This document shows, piece by piece, positions 1 through 10,483 of a stretch of 64,000 bases of DNA. Position 1 is the stretch's first letter. Each line of letters starts with the position of its first letter. Position numbers and translations under genes: made by a program. Origin of the DNA: an uncultured Pelagibacteraceae bacterium (GTDB lineage Bacteria > Pseudomonadota > Alphaproteobacteria > Pelagibacterales > Pelagibacteraceae). The notes beneath the pieces are model-generated. The model saw only the letters and a list, made by a program, of their open reading frames with translations, was not told the DNA's origin and did no database searches. The stretch covers positions 56,755 to 120,754 of the forward strand of contig CABYCY010000002.1 of NCBI GenBank assembly GCA_902517615.1, given 5' to 3'.

Positions 1-922
1 CAATTTGTGAATCATTGTCGTTAAAAATTTTTGTTTTTTCTCTTGCTATCAATCTACCTTCAGGTTTAATACCAACTCTTATTTGGTTTGCTCCATCTTG
101 CATTTGGTTTATAATTTTTTCTGATCCAATAAAACCTCCATTTAATAATCTTGATTTTGAGATTGCCCATTTAAGATTTGCCTCAATTGGAGTTTTATTA
201 ATATCTAATTCGTGACCATATAAACACAAACCAGCTTCCAGTCTCAAGGTATCTCTTGCCCCAAGTCCTATAAGTTGTGCTCCCTTTTCAATTAAATTTT
301 GTACAAATTTTTCACCTTTATCGTTAGTAATTGATATTTCAAATCCATCTTCCCCTGTGTAACCTGATCTTGTGACAAATAATTTTTGATTATCAAAATC
401 AAACCATTTTCCTGTCATAAAATTTAGTTGATCGACCTCATTTATAATTGAATTTAAAATTTCAACGGACTTAGGTCCCTGAATTGCTATTAATGATCTG
501 TTATGATCTAAATTCATTTTAAATTTAGTACCTAGTAAATTAGATAAAATCTCAAAATCTTTATCTTTACATGCAGCATTTAAGATAATTAAATAACCTC
601 CCTCAATTTTGGTAATGATTAAATCATCATAAATTCCAGCATCTTCATTCATTAAAAAACTATACTTTGAGCAGTTTAGTTTTAATTTTTTTAAATCTAA
701 TGGAAAAATTTTTTCTAATTCTTCTGTTAAATTTTCATCACCATATATAAATAACTGACCCATGTGAGATACATCAAATATTCCAGAGTGAGATCTGGTA
801 AATTTATGTTCTTCAATAATACCTTTGCTATACTGTATAGGCATTTCATAACCAGCAAATTCAACAAACTTAGCGTTATTACTTTGATGAAGTTTATTTA
901 ATGATGTTTTTTTAATTTCCAT
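1..922 (-). CDS. gcvT: Aminomethyltransferase (glycine cleavage T protein), partial, runs off window start
   Basis: Minus-strand reading from ATG at 922 gives MEIKKTSLNKLHQSNNAKFVEFAGYEMPIQYSKGIIEEHKFTRSHSGIFDVSHMGQL..., typical GcvT N-terminus; preceded by glycine riboswitch. Confidence 0.93.
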   Translation of the reverse strand, partial: MEIKKTSLNKLHQSNNAKFVEFAGYEMPIQYSKGIIEEHKFTRSHSGIFDVSHMGQLFIYGDENLTEELEKIFPLDLKKLKLNCSKYSFLMNEDAGIYDDLIITKIEGGYLIILNAACKDKDFEILSNLLGTKFKMNLDHNRSLIAIQGPKSVEILNSIINEVDQLNFMTGKWFDFDNQKLFVTRSGYTGEDGFEISITNDKGEKFVQNLIEKGAQLIGLGARDTLRLEAGLCLYGHELDINKTPIEANLKWAISKSRLLNGGFIGSEKIINQMQDGANQIRVGIKPEGRLIAREKTKIFNDNDSQI

Positions 923-935
923 ATTAACTCTTATT

Positions 936-1077
936 TGCCCCCTCTGTCTTGGTGCCTGAGAGATTTGCTCCGTCGGCGAGAATAATTCTCTTTCCAGAGT
1001 TAATATGTACGGTCCTTTTGCCTGAGAGTTTCCGGGGTGGTTGCTCCTTCGGCGCTACAAAAGTAGTCTCTCCCGTA
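936..1077 (-). ncRNA. Tandem glycine riboswitch (two aptamers) upstream of gcvT
   Basis: Minus strand contains GGGAGAGAC...CGCCGAAGGAGCAA...AAACTCTCAGGCAAAAGGACCG followed by CTCTGGAAAGAGAA...CGCCGACGGAGCAAATCTCTCAGGCACCAAGACAGAGGGGG: two copies of the glycine aptamer conserved core. Confidence 0.93.
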
Positions 1078-1115
1078 TTAGAATTTATAACACATTTAAA
1101 ATATTAATGTGAAAT

Positions 1116-1991
1116 TTATTTAGCTAACTTTTTAACGATTAATGGAGATAAAAACTGTATAACTACAGCAGTTATAACTACAGCTCCCCCAAATAATACT
1201 GTAAGTGGTGGGTTCTCATTTGCAAACATCCATGCCCAAAAGGGTCCCAAAACTGCTTCTGTTAACATTATTATGCCAACAAATGCTGAAGGAGTTGATC
1301 TTGCACCAATCGTAATAAGTATAAATCCAAGTCCAACTTGAAAAAAACCTGCAATAAAACCTAAAAAAATATCATTCGAAGAAACAATAATACTTGATGA
1401 CATGAACAAACCTATTAATGTTGCAAAAATTCCAGCAACAAGTTGCAAAGGTATCATATCTACTTTTGGATATTTTCTAACAATTAAAATTAATATTGCG
1501 AAAGAAATTGGCATAATAAAAGCAACTAAATTTCCAGTCATTTGTCCTGGTGATAGTGAACTTCCTAACATTAAAATAATTCCTGCAACCGCTAAAATAA
1601 TACAAGTTAATGTTAATTTAGAAATTCTCTCTTTTAAAAATACATATCCAAAAATTGCTAAAAATAAGGCTTGGGTTTGGATTATAAAATTTGCATTTGC
1701 GACTGTTGTTTCATACATAGCAAATACGTAGCTTGCAAATCCAATAGATAAAATTATGCCTCCTATAAATCCTGGTATTCCAGATTTATAGAGAGCACCA
1801 AAAATATTTCCTTTATAAGTAAATATTAAAAAAATTGTAATTACTCCAATAAAAAATAGTGATCTCCAAAATAATATTTGCCAAAGTGTAGATCCATCAA
1901 AAGATTTTACAATTAAACCTCCAAAACTTAATGCGCATGCTCCAAAAAAAACTAATAAAGGTCCAGGTATTTTAGATAAAAAATTCATCAA
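1116..1991 (-). CDS. EamA/DMT-family membrane transporter
   Basis: 291 aa, ~10 hydrophobic segments, DMT-like repeats (ANANFIIQTQALFLAIFGYVFLKERIS). Confidence 0.8.
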   Translation of the reverse strand: MMNFLSKIPGPLLVFFGACALSFGGLIVKSFDGSTLWQILFWRSLFFIGVITIFLIFTYKGNIFGALYKSGIPGFIGGIILSIGFASYVFAMYETTVANANFIIQTQALFLAIFGYVFLKERISKLTLTCIILAVAGIILMLGSSLSPGQMTGNLVAFIMPISFAILILIVRKYPKVDMIPLQLVAGIFATLIGLFMSSSIIVSSNDIFLGFIAGFFQVGLGFILITIGARSTPSAFVGIIMLTEAVLGPFWAWMFANENPPLTVLFGGAVVITAVVIQFLSPLIVKKLAK

Positions 1992-2932
1992 ATTTGTGAT
2001 AGCAAATTTTGAGTTTCCATCTGATATAACTTAAATAGCGTTTCTGCATCAGATAAATTAATCTCTTTGAATTTTATTTTTGAACCTGGTGCTATTTGTA
2101 CTAATCGATCATAATCAACACTTGCAACAGCGCCAATTTTTGGATAACCGCCAACAGTCCCGTGATCTGAAAGCATTATTATTGGATTTCCGTCAGCAGG
2201 TACCTGGATAACACCTTTAATCAATCCTTCAGATTTAATATTGGTATTAACGATATTCTCTATTTTAGGCCCCTCAAGTCTCATTCCCATTCTATCAGAA
2301 AGTTTTGAAACAATAAATTCTTTTTCATAAAATATTTGTTTTCCTTTCTCTGAAAAATAATCAAAATTAGTGCCCTTCATCACCCTAATATTTTCTATTT
2401 TTGTATTTATGTAATTAATTTTTTTAATATCTTTATTCGAATTTATTTTTTTAAGATTAATTCTTTGTCCTTCATCTAATTTTTTTCCATCGTTAGAACC
2501 AATATTTGCTTTCGTATTTATAGAACAGCTGTTCCATTGAAATTTTATATCAAGTTCACCACCTAAAGCCATATATCCATAAACTGATTTATTTGTAGAA
2601 ACGATATTTATTTCATCTCCATTTTCAATTTGATAACTTTCATAACAATTGCCCTCAATTTCAGTATCTTTTTTTTTAATAAAAAAAATCACATCTCCAG
2701 TAATAACGAAATTAATTTTTTCCCCAAAATACCTTAAGTGTGGACCTTGATATGCAAATTCTATCACTGCCAAATCTAAGTTATTATTTACAAGTCTGTT
2801 AGCTAGAAGATAATTTCTATTGTCCATAGCACCACTAAATGGAATACCAATATGATAAAGATTATTCCTTCCTTTGTCTTGAAAGGTAGTATTTATCCCT
2901 GATCTAATTATATCAAAATAATTACTGCTCAT
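1988..2932 (-). CDS. pxpC: 5-oxoprolinase subunit PxpC / biotin-dependent carboxyltransferase family (KipA-like)
   Basis: N-terminal GINTTFQDKGRNNLYHIGIPFSGAMDNRNYLLANRLVNN and DRMGMRLEGP motifs; adjacent to pxpB and pxpA. Confidence 0.88.
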   Translation of the reverse strand: MSSNYFDIIRSGINTTFQDKGRNNLYHIGIPFSGAMDNRNYLLANRLVNNNLDLAVIEFAYQGPHLRYFGEKINFVITGDVIFFIKKKDTEIEGNCYESYQIENGDEINIVSTNKSVYGYMALGGELDIKFQWNSCSINTKANIGSNDGKKLDEGQRINLKKINSNKDIKKINYINTKIENIRVMKGTNFDYFSEKGKQIFYEKEFIVSKLSDRMGMRLEGPKIENIVNTNIKSEGLIKGVIQVPADGNPIIMLSDHGTVGGYPKIGAVASVDYDRLVQIAPGSKIKFKEINLSDAETLFKLYQMETQNLLSQI

Positions 2933-3599
2933 TAAAGTTTTTATATTGATCTAAAGTTATTTCTTTAAAAAATACTATATCTCCAGGATTGATTAAATTT
3001 GGCTTATCTTCTTTTGAGCTATCAAATACATCTAAAGGAGTGTTGCCTATAATATTCCACCCACCTGGACTTTCAAAAGTATAAATGTTTGCGAATTGCT
3101 CAGTTAATGCAACAGAACCTTTTGGAACTTTTACTCTTGGAGTTTCTAAACGTTCAGCTCGCATATTCTCATCTAGGTCACCAAGGAAAGGCATGCCAGC
3201 AATAAAACCTGTCATATAGCAAAAATATTCTTTATTTAAAAAGTTCTCTAAAATTTTTTCTCTACTTAAATTTAATTTTTCTTCTAATCGTTTAATATCC
3301 ATTGAAAAAGTTTCATTACAACATACGGGTATTTCTATTTTTTTAGATACAGATGTTATCGAGTCTGTAACATTAATACTTTCAACAAAATTTTTAACTT
3401 CATTAAAATTTGTTAACTTCAAATCATATGAGATGATTAATTTATTATACGAAGGTGTTAAATTATTAATTCCTTTAAATTTTTTTTCTTTAATTGAATT
3501 AAAGTATTTTATTACATTTGAATTAATTGATTTATTTACTTCAATACCAAAATCACAATATACAGCTGCGTCACCAAGATTTGATATATTTTTTATCAT
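2922..3599 (-). CDS. pxpB: 5-oxoprolinase subunit PxpB (KipI-like)
   Basis: Motifs YCDFGIEV, FIAGMPFLGDLD, LETPRVKVPKGSVALTEQFANIYTFESPGGWNIIGNTP. Confidence 0.9.
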   Translation of the reverse strand: MIKNISNLGDAAVYCDFGIEVNKSINSNVIKYFNSIKEKKFKGINNLTPSYNKLIISYDLKLTNFNEVKNFVESINVTDSITSVSKKIEIPVCCNETFSMDIKRLEEKLNLSREKILENFLNKEYFCYMTGFIAGMPFLGDLDENMRAERLETPRVKVPKGSVALTEQFANIYTFESPGGWNIIGNTPLDVFDSSKEDKPNLINPGDIVFFKEITLDQYKNFNEQ

Positions 3600-3626
3600 G
3601 CCATGTTATACTCAACAATAAAGACT

Positions 3627-4406
3627 ATGGAAATTAATATAAATTGTGATTTAGGGGAAAAATCTAAACATCATTCAAATAAGCATGATCCAGATTTGCT
3701 AAAAATAGTTAATTCAGCAAATGTAGCTTGCGGCTATCACGCTGGAGATGTTGCAACAATGCACGATGTGGTTCAAATTTCAAAAAAAAATGGTGTAAGT
3801 ATAGGTGCGCATCCTTCTTTTAATGATCCTGAAAATTTTGGAAGAGAAAGAATGAATCTATCTAATTCTGAAATCAAAAGGTTGATTTATGATCAGTACA
3901 ATATATTGCAAAATATTTCTATTCAGCATGAAGAAAATGTAACACATATAAAACCTCATGGTGCTCTTAATAACATGGCGTGTGAGGATATTGAATTAGC
4001 CACAACACTTGCCGCTGCAATAAATGATATAAGCAAAGATTTGATATATTTAGTTCCTACAGGCTCTAAAATGGAAGAGGCTGCTAAAAAATTAAACATG
4101 AGGATAGCCTGTGAAATTTTTGCAGATAGGAATTATGAAGATGATGGAAACTTGGTATCAAGAAAAAAACCACATGCTCTAATTACTGACCCAATTGAAG
4201 CAAAAAAACATGTGTTAAGTATGGTTAAAAATCAGTCACTTAATTGTCACAGTGGGAAGCAGATACCTTGTGAAATTGACTCTGTATGTATACATGGAGA
4301 TAACGAAAGTTCGTTATCTACAGCAAACTCTATAAAAGAAAACCTGATAGAGAATGGATTGAAATTAAAACCTTTAAATAAACTGGAGAAATTTATAAAT
4401 GATTAA
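3627..4406 (+). CDS. pxpA: 5-oxoprolinase subunit PxpA (LamB/YcsF family)
   Basis: MEININCDLGEK...NSANVACGYHAGD...GVSIGAHPSFNDPENFGRERM; ORF track start 3603, ATG at 3627 fits the family N-terminus. Confidence 0.92.
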   Translation: MEININCDLGEKSKHHSNKHDPDLLKIVNSANVACGYHAGDVATMHDVVQISKKNGVSIGAHPSFNDPENFGRERMNLSNSEIKRLIYDQYNILQNISIQHEENVTHIKPHGALNNMACEDIELATTLAAAINDISKDLIYLVPTGSKMEEAAKKLNMRIACEIFADRNYEDDGNLVSRKKPHALITDPIEAKKHVLSMVKNQSLNCHSGKQIPCEIDSVCIHGDNESSLSTANSIKENLIENGLKLKPLNKLEKFIND

Positions 4407-4884
4407 AAAAATATTTGTAATTTTGTTTTTAACATTATTTACAACAAATTCTTTTTCTGCAGGATCAGACTCTACTTCTACAAAAGTTAAATCAAACTAT
4501 GATAAAGCAGTACAATCAATAAAATTTGCAAAAAAATATGAAGCAAAAGGAAAACTCGAAAAAGCAAAAAAAAGATATGCAAAAGCTCAAAAACTACTTT
4601 TAAAATCGAACTTAGAAAAACCTCTTAAAGCAGATACTTTAAATTATTTAGGCTTCACGACGAGGAAACTTGGTGATTATGAGAATGGCGAGAAATATTA
4701 TCTAATGGGCTTAGAAATTGAGCCAAACCATATAGGTATAAATGAATATTTGGGCGAACTATATGTTGCTACCAATAGATTAGATTTAGCAAAAGAGAGA
4801 TTAAAAATATTAGAAAGCTGTAATTGTGAAGAGTATAATGAACTTAAAGAAATTATTGAGGGTACAAAAAAATCTAAATATTAA
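4399..4884 (+). CDS. Tetratricopeptide-repeat protein with signal peptide
   Basis: Signal peptide [24 protein letters not shown]-like [30 protein letters not shown]. Confidence 0.7.
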   Translation: MIKKIFVILFLTLFTTNSFSAGSDSTSTKVKSNYDKAVQSIKFAKKYEAKGKLEKAKKRYAKAQKLLLKSNLEKPLKADTLNYLGFTTRKLGDYENGEKYYLMGLEIEPNHIGINEYLGELYVATNRLDLAKERLKILESCNCEEYNELKEIIEGTKKSKY

Positions 4885-4889
4885 TCAAT

Positions 4890-5675
4890 ATGCTTGATAT
4901 CCAAGATCCAATTGAAGCGCGAAAGATTATAAGAGAAAATAAATATACTGAACAAACAGCAGGGTCTGCAAATAAGTACGTTCAAGGCAACCTTTGTATT
5001 CTCCCAAGTGAGTATGCAATGGATTTCGCATCTTTTTGTCAAAAAAATCCAAAACCTTGTCCACTGATTGGTTTTGGAACTAAAGGAGATCCTTCATTAA
5101 AAGATTTAGGTGATATTGATATTAGAACGGATGTTCCTCAATACAGAGTTTGGGAAAAAGGAAAATTAATTGATGAGCCTTATGATATAAAAAAATATTG
5201 GAATGAAGATTTGACAACATTTGTCTTAGGTTGTTCTATGTCCTTTGAATTACCATTAATTGAAGCCGGAATACCAATTCAACATATAGAAAATAATACT
5301 ATTGTACCAATGTATAGAACTTCAATAGATTGTGAACCGGCTGGGCAGTTCTCTGGAAAGCTTGTTGTATCTATGAGGCCATTAAATGCAAAAGATGCAA
5401 TTAGATCAATTCAAATTAGTTCAAGATTTCCAGCTGTGCATGGTGCACCTATACATTTAGGTAATCCAGACGAAATAGGTATAAAAGATATAATGAATCC
5501 AGAATATGGAGACCCACCAAGACAAATTAAAAATGATGAAATTCCAGTTTTTTGGGCTTGTGGAGTAACTCCTCAATCAGTTTTAGAAAATTCAAAACCT
5601 AATTTTTGTATTACTCATAGCCCTGGAAAAATGCTTATCACTGATAAATTAAATAACGATTTAGCTGCTCTTTAA
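4890..5675 (+). CDS. DUF1445 / UPF0317 putative hydro-lyase (YcsI-like, D-glutamate cyclase-related)
   Basis: [35 protein letters not shown]...[13 protein letters not shown]-like region ([21 protein letters not shown]), [11 protein letters not shown]-terminus. Confidence 0.85.
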   Translation: MLDIQDPIEARKIIRENKYTEQTAGSANKYVQGNLCILPSEYAMDFASFCQKNPKPCPLIGFGTKGDPSLKDLGDIDIRTDVPQYRVWEKGKLIDEPYDIKKYWNEDLTTFVLGCSMSFELPLIEAGIPIQHIENNTIVPMYRTSIDCEPAGQFSGKLVVSMRPLNAKDAIRSIQISSRFPAVHGAPIHLGNPDEIGIKDIMNPEYGDPPRQIKNDEIPVFWACGVTPQSVLENSKPNFCITHSPGKMLITDKLNNDLAAL

Positions 5676-6383
5676 TTAATTTCCTAAAAATACTTTTGTT
5701 ACTTTCTCGTTATCAATTAAATCCTCTGATTTGCCATCTATAACTAATCGACCACTTTCCAATACATAACCCCTATCAGCCATACTTAGTGCAAGTCTTA
5801 CATTTTGTTCTACGAAGAGAATTGAGATTCCTTCTTTAACAATATTTTTAAATATTTTTATTAAATCTTTCATTACTATAGGTGATAAACCTAAAAAAGG
5901 TTCGTCAACCATTAATAGTTTTGGCAAGCCCATCATACCTCTTGCAATTGCAAGCATTTGTTGTTCGCCACCAGACATTGTTTTTGCTAGTTGATTTGAT
6001 CTCGTCTCTAATTTAGGAAAAATTTTATATATTTTTTCTAATGAATTAGATAATTCATCTTTTGCTTTTGGGTGCCAAGCTCCAAGCAATAAATTTTGCT
6101 TTACTGTCAAGTGAGGAAAAACTCTTCTTCTTTCAAGTACGTGTGAAATGCCCAATTCTGTTCTTTTATATGTTGGAATATTAGAAATTAAATTATTTTC
6201 AAAATCGATGGTCCCGTTTTTATGTTCAACTAAATTACTAATGGTGTTTAAAATAGTGCTTTTTCCAGATCCATTAGGGCCAAGGAGAGCAACCATTTCT
6301 GATTTGTTTACATTGATTGAAACATCCCAAATAACTTGAAAATCATCATACAATACATCAATATTTTTTATATCAAGCAGCAT
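5676..6383 (-). CDS. Branched-chain amino-acid-type ABC transporter ATP-binding protein (LivF-like)
   Basis: Walker A LGPNGSGKST, signature MSGGEQQ, Walker B LLMVDEP; LivF-like C-terminus. Confidence 0.9.
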   Translation of the reverse strand: MLLDIKNIDVLYDDFQVIWDVSINVNKSEMVALLGPNGSGKSTILNTISNLVEHKNGTIDFENNLISNIPTYKRTELGISHVLERRRVFPHLTVKQNLLLGAWHPKAKDELSNSLEKIYKIFPKLETRSNQLAKTMSGGEQQMLAIARGMMGLPKLLMVDEPFLGLSPIVMKDLIKIFKNIVKEGISILFVEQNVRLALSMADRGYVLESGRLVIDGKSEDLIDNEKVTKVFLGN

Positions 6384-7095
6384 CGAATGTTCCTAAGTAC
6401 GAATCTATTACTTGTTTATTTTTTTGAATCTCTCTTGGAGGACCAAATGCAATACTTTTACCTTGATCTAAAGCTAAAACATTATCAGAAATTTCCATGA
6501 TTATATTAATATTGTGCTCAATGGTAATTATCGTAACTCCAGTTTTTTTCATTTTTTTTATAAGTTCAACCAGACCAGGAATAGTTTTTTGGTCAACTCC
6601 ACCAGTAACTTCGTCCATTAAAAGCAATTTGGGTTCTATTGCCATTGCCCTTGCCATCTCAAGTCTTTTTCTTTGTCCAGTTGATAGCTCTTTTGCAAAA
6701 TGATGTCTTTTTTCAATCAAATCAACAAAATTAATTATTTCAAGAGCATTGTCTCTAGCTTTTTTTACATTCTTCTCTTTAACAAAAGCTCCAATCATAA
6801 CGTTTTCAAGCAAAGTTTGATCTGCAAAAGGTTTAAGTTTTTGAAAAGTTCTACCTACACCTAAATTGCTTATTTTATCAGGACTTAAACCAAAAATATT
6901 TTTATCAAAAAATTGCACTTTTCCACTTTCAGCTTTTGTGTAACCTGTTATTAGATCAAACAAAGTTGATTTACCTGCTCCATTAGGTCCAATAATTCCA
7001 AGTATACTCCCCTGTTCTACGCTAAATGAAACATTGTCATTTGCTTTGATCCCTCCAAAAGATCTACTTAAATTTTCTACTGATAATATTTTCAT
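6373..7095 (-). CDS. Branched-chain amino-acid-type ABC transporter ATP-binding protein (LivG-like)
   Basis: Walker A IGPNGAGKST, LSTGQRKR, LLLMDEVTGG. Confidence 0.9.
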   Translation of the reverse strand: MKILSVENLSRSFGGIKANDNVSFSVEQGSILGIIGPNGAGKSTLFDLITGYTKAESGKVQFFDKNIFGLSPDKISNLGVGRTFQKLKPFADQTLLENVMIGAFVKEKNVKKARDNALEIINFVDLIEKRHHFAKELSTGQRKRLEMARAMAIEPKLLLMDEVTGGVDQKTIPGLVELIKKMKKTGVTIITIEHNINIIMEISDNVLALDQGKSIAFGPPREIQKNKQVIDSYLGTFDAA

Positions 7096-8102
7096 CTTTG
7101 TTTCTTTCTTTCCAAAATATCTTTAGGAATAAAGGAAATAAGTCCATTTGGTCTGAATACGCAAATAATCATTAAAATTAATCCATATAAAATTAAATCA
7201 ACTGCACCTCCAGTTCCTCCTAAATATATTCTTGAATATTCTGAAATTGGTATAAGTATAGAGGCTCCTATTATAGGTCCCCAAACATTGCCGATTCCAC
7301 CTAGTACTGTGATTAATAAAACTATAATTGATATCTCAATATTAAAAACTCTATCTGGATCAATAATTAAAATGTATTGAGCAAATAAACTTCCCATTGG
7401 AGCCATAATCATTGCTGAAATTACGTAAGCGATGATTTTATAATTTGAAACATTGATGCCTAAGCTCAAAGCTGCTTGTGGATCATCTCGTATAGCTCTT
7501 AATCTATAACCTAATTTAGATCTACTTAATACCCATACACTAAAAAATGAGATTAAGAAAAAAATTAAAAAAATATAATAATAAGGTAGTTTGCTACTAT
7601 GAAATTGAAGAGCTATCCAAGAATCTTCAGGTGTCATAGTCACCCATAAGCCAGATGCAGCTCCTACCAAATCCCATCTTTGAAAAACTACTTGAAAACT
7701 AATTCCAATCAATAAAGTGGCAATTGCAAAATAGTGACCACTTAATCTTAACATCGGGATACCAATTAAAACTGCAAAAACTCCAGAAATAAATATTCCA
7801 ATAAATATACTGATCCATGGTGTTACCCCATACTGCATATAAAAGAATGAAGTTGCATATGCACCAATACCAAAGAATGCTCCATGGCCTAAACTAATTT
7901 GACCTGAAAATCCTGCTATTACATTCCATGACTGAGCCATGACGGCATGCATAAAAATCATAATGAATAAGTGAAGATAAAAAGAATTTAATCCAAATAA
8001 AGGTAAAGCAAATAAAAGAGTTATTAGTCCATAAACTATGGATACAACTTTATTATTAGTATTCCAAAGTGGTTCAGATTTTGCAGTTATTAATTTATCC
8101 AT
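7092..8102 (-). CDS. Branched-chain amino-acid-type ABC transporter permease (LivM-like)
   Basis: AQSWNVIAGFSGQISLGHGAFFGIGAY motif; polytopic. Confidence 0.9.
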   Translation of the reverse strand: MDKLITAKSEPLWNTNNKVVSIVYGLITLLFALPLFGLNSFYLHLFIMIFMHAVMAQSWNVIAGFSGQISLGHGAFFGIGAYATSFFYMQYGVTPWISIFIGIFISGVFAVLIGIPMLRLSGHYFAIATLLIGISFQVVFQRWDLVGAASGLWVTMTPEDSWIALQFHSSKLPYYYIFLIFFLISFFSVWVLSRSKLGYRLRAIRDDPQAALSLGINVSNYKIIAYVISAMIMAPMGSLFAQYILIIDPDRVFNIEISIIVLLITVLGGIGNVWGPIIGASILIPISEYSRIYLGGTGGAVDLILYGLILMIICVFRPNGLISFIPKDILERKKQR

Positions 8103-8968
8103 TAATACCTACCAAACAAACCTTGTGGTTTATAAATTACAACCAATAAATAAATTACAAAAACATATAAAAGTTTAAACGATGGATCAATAAGCAAACC
8201 ACCTAATGACTCTACTAATCCAATTATTATACCAGCATATAAACAACCAATGATACTTCCAAATCCACCCAGCGCAACTGCAACAAATGCAAACAATGCA
8301 AAATTAATCCCAACATCCGTGAAAATAAAAAAATAATTTGCCATCATTCCTCCTGCAACACCTACACAACCAAGTCCAATTGCCCATCCAATAGCAAACA
8401 TTTTATTTGATGGAATACCTAAGACTTCTGCAGCGTGTCTATCTTGAGCAGTTGCCTGTAGTGCTAATCCAGTTTCTGTTTTAGTAACAAATAAATACAA
8501 TCCTACGAAAGCCACCAAGCATACAAGACTTGCATAAAGTTGTGGCTGGCCAATAAAGACCGATCCTAATTCTATACGACCTTCTAACAAAGGTTTGTCA
8601 ACATTTCTAAAGTCTGGTGTCCATAATAATTGAGCAATTGATCTAATAAAAATTGATAATCCAAAAGTTGCACAAATTTGAATTAGCATCTTTGCTTTTA
8701 AAATATATCTAATTAAAAAATAATGCGTGATTACTCCACAAAAAGCTAATAACAAAATTGTAATAGGTATTGAAAACAACGGATCTAAACCAAATAACGA
8801 CCAAAGCCAGAAAGATGAAAACATAGACAGCATTAAATGCTCACCATGAGCAAAGTTAACTATTTCCATTAATCCAAAAATTAAACTTAAGCCTGCTGCA
8901 ATTAATGCATAGATTAAACCCATCATTAATCCGGTTACTATCGCTTGAAGAATAATTTCAGAAGTCAT
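8102..8968 (-). CDS. Branched-chain amino-acid-type ABC transporter permease (LivH-like)
   Basis: GLMMGLIYALIAAGLSLIFGLMEIVNFAHGEHLML motif. Confidence 0.9.
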   Translation of the reverse strand: MTSEIILQAIVTGLMMGLIYALIAAGLSLIFGLMEIVNFAHGEHLMLSMFSSFWLWSLFGLDPLFSIPITILLLAFCGVITHYFLIRYILKAKMLIQICATFGLSIFIRSIAQLLWTPDFRNVDKPLLEGRIELGSVFIGQPQLYASLVCLVAFVGLYLFVTKTETGLALQATAQDRHAAEVLGIPSNKMFAIGWAIGLGCVGVAGGMMANYFFIFTDVGINFALFAFVAVALGGFGSIIGCLYAGIIIGLVESLGGLLIDPSFKLLYVFVIYLLVVIYKPQGLFGRY

Positions 8969-9125
8969 TTTACTAATTAATATTCTATATATAGTTAATT
9001 ATATATTAAATAATCATATCTAAAGTATAATAATTCTTAATTGATTTCTAAAAAGTAAATCATTGAATTGATTTCTCATATGGTATTAAATTGTTATTTT
9101 AAAAAACAAATACGAGGGGAAATAA

Positions 9126-10382
9126 ATGAAAAAATTAGTTCTTACAGTATTCACTTTTTTATCATTAGTTTGTGCGCCTGCTATAAGTTATGCACAAGAT
9201 GTTAAAATTGGAGTACTTTATCCACTAACTGGACCGGTGGCTCAAGTTGGTAAAGATGCTGTTGCAGCCGTTAAAACTGCTTTAGATATTATTAATAATA
9301 GTCACAATATACCTGGCATGCCTCTAGCGAAAGATGCTGGCTTAAAAGGTTTAGGTGGTGGAAAAATATCTATAGTTGTTGGAGACCACGGTGGAAAACC
9401 AGATGTTGGTGTTGGTGAAACAGAAAAAATGTTAAATTCTGACAAAGTTCATGCAATGTTTGGAGCTTACTACTCATCTGTAACAGGTGCTGCAAGTCAA
9501 GTTTCTGAAAGAGCAGGAATACCTTGGGTTAACGGAGAATCAACATCTCCTAAGTTAACTACAAGAGGATTTAAATATTTCTTTAGAGTTACACCTCATG
9601 ATGGAGAATTCACTCAATTAATGTTTGAGTTTATGAATGACTTTAACAAGAAAAATAGCACTAAACTAAACACTCTTGGTATTATTCACGAAGATACTCT
9701 ATGGGGATCTGATAGTGGTGGTACTCAAAACAAAATGGCTAAAGATCAAGGATATAAGGTTGTTGAAAAAATAAGTTATAAAGCAAAAACAACTACACTA
9801 AGTTCTGAAGTGCAAAGATTGAAAGCAAAAAACCCTGACGTTTTATTGCCTTCGTCTTACACAGCAGATGCTTATTTGTTTTTAAATACAGCTAAAGAGC
9901 TTGATTATAACCCTAAACTTTTAGTTGCTCAGAATGCTGGGTACACAGATCCTAAGTTTATAGCCACTATGGGAAGTAAAGCTGAAGGTGTGATTACTAG
10001 ATCGCCTTTTAACACTGACTTAGCAACTACTATTCCAATGATTGGTACTGTAAATGATCTATTTAAGACTCATTCTGGTGGAAGAGATTTATCAGATGTT
10101 CCTGCTAGAGCATTTACTGGGTTTATGGCGTTAGCGAATGCAATTAATAACGCAGGATCAACTGACCCTGAAAAAATCAGACAAGCTCTAGTAAATTTAG
10201 ATATGTCCTCAGAGTCATTAATAGTTCCTTACAGAGGAATTAAATTTGGCGCAGATGGTCAAAATGAAAAGACCAGAGGTATTTTAATGCAGGTTCAAAA
10301 TGGAAAATACTGTACAGTATATCCATTTGAATTAGCTGCTTGTAAGCTAAAATACCCTATGCCTACTTGGGCTCAGAAATAA
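9126..10382 (+). CDS. ABC transporter substrate-binding protein (branched-chain amino acid/amide type)
   Basis: Signal peptide; DVKIGVLYPLTGPVAQVGKDA; periplasmic-binding type I fold motifs. Confidence 0.9.
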   Translation: MKKLVLTVFTFLSLVCAPAISYAQDVKIGVLYPLTGPVAQVGKDAVAAVKTALDIINNSHNIPGMPLAKDAGLKGLGGGKISIVVGDHGGKPDVGVGETEKMLNSDKVHAMFGAYYSSVTGAASQVSERAGIPWVNGESTSPKLTTRGFKYFFRVTPHDGEFTQLMFEFMNDFNKKNSTKLNTLGIIHEDTLWGSDSGGTQNKMAKDQGYKVVEKISYKAKTTTLSSEVQRLKAKNPDVLLPSSYTADAYLFLNTAKELDYNPKLLVAQNAGYTDPKFIATMGSKAEGVITRSPFNTDLATTIPMIGTVNDLFKTHSGGRDLSDVPARAFTGFMALANAINNAGSTDPEKIRQALVNLDMSSESLIVPYRGIKFGADGQNEKTRGILMQVQNGKYCTVYPFELAACKLKYPMPTWAQK

Positions 10383-10400
10383 TTTAATATTATATTAACT

Positions 10401-10432
10401 AGGCGGTCATTAACTTGACCGCCTTTTTTTTT
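10401..10432 (+). terminator. Rho-independent terminator after substrate-binding protein gene
   Basis: AGGCGGTCA-TTAACT-TGACCGCCTTTTTTTTT stem-loop plus T-tract. Confidence 0.93.
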
Positions 10433-10483
10433 ACAAATAGTATCAATTGAATTATTAAAATTTTTAAATATTATTAAAATATC

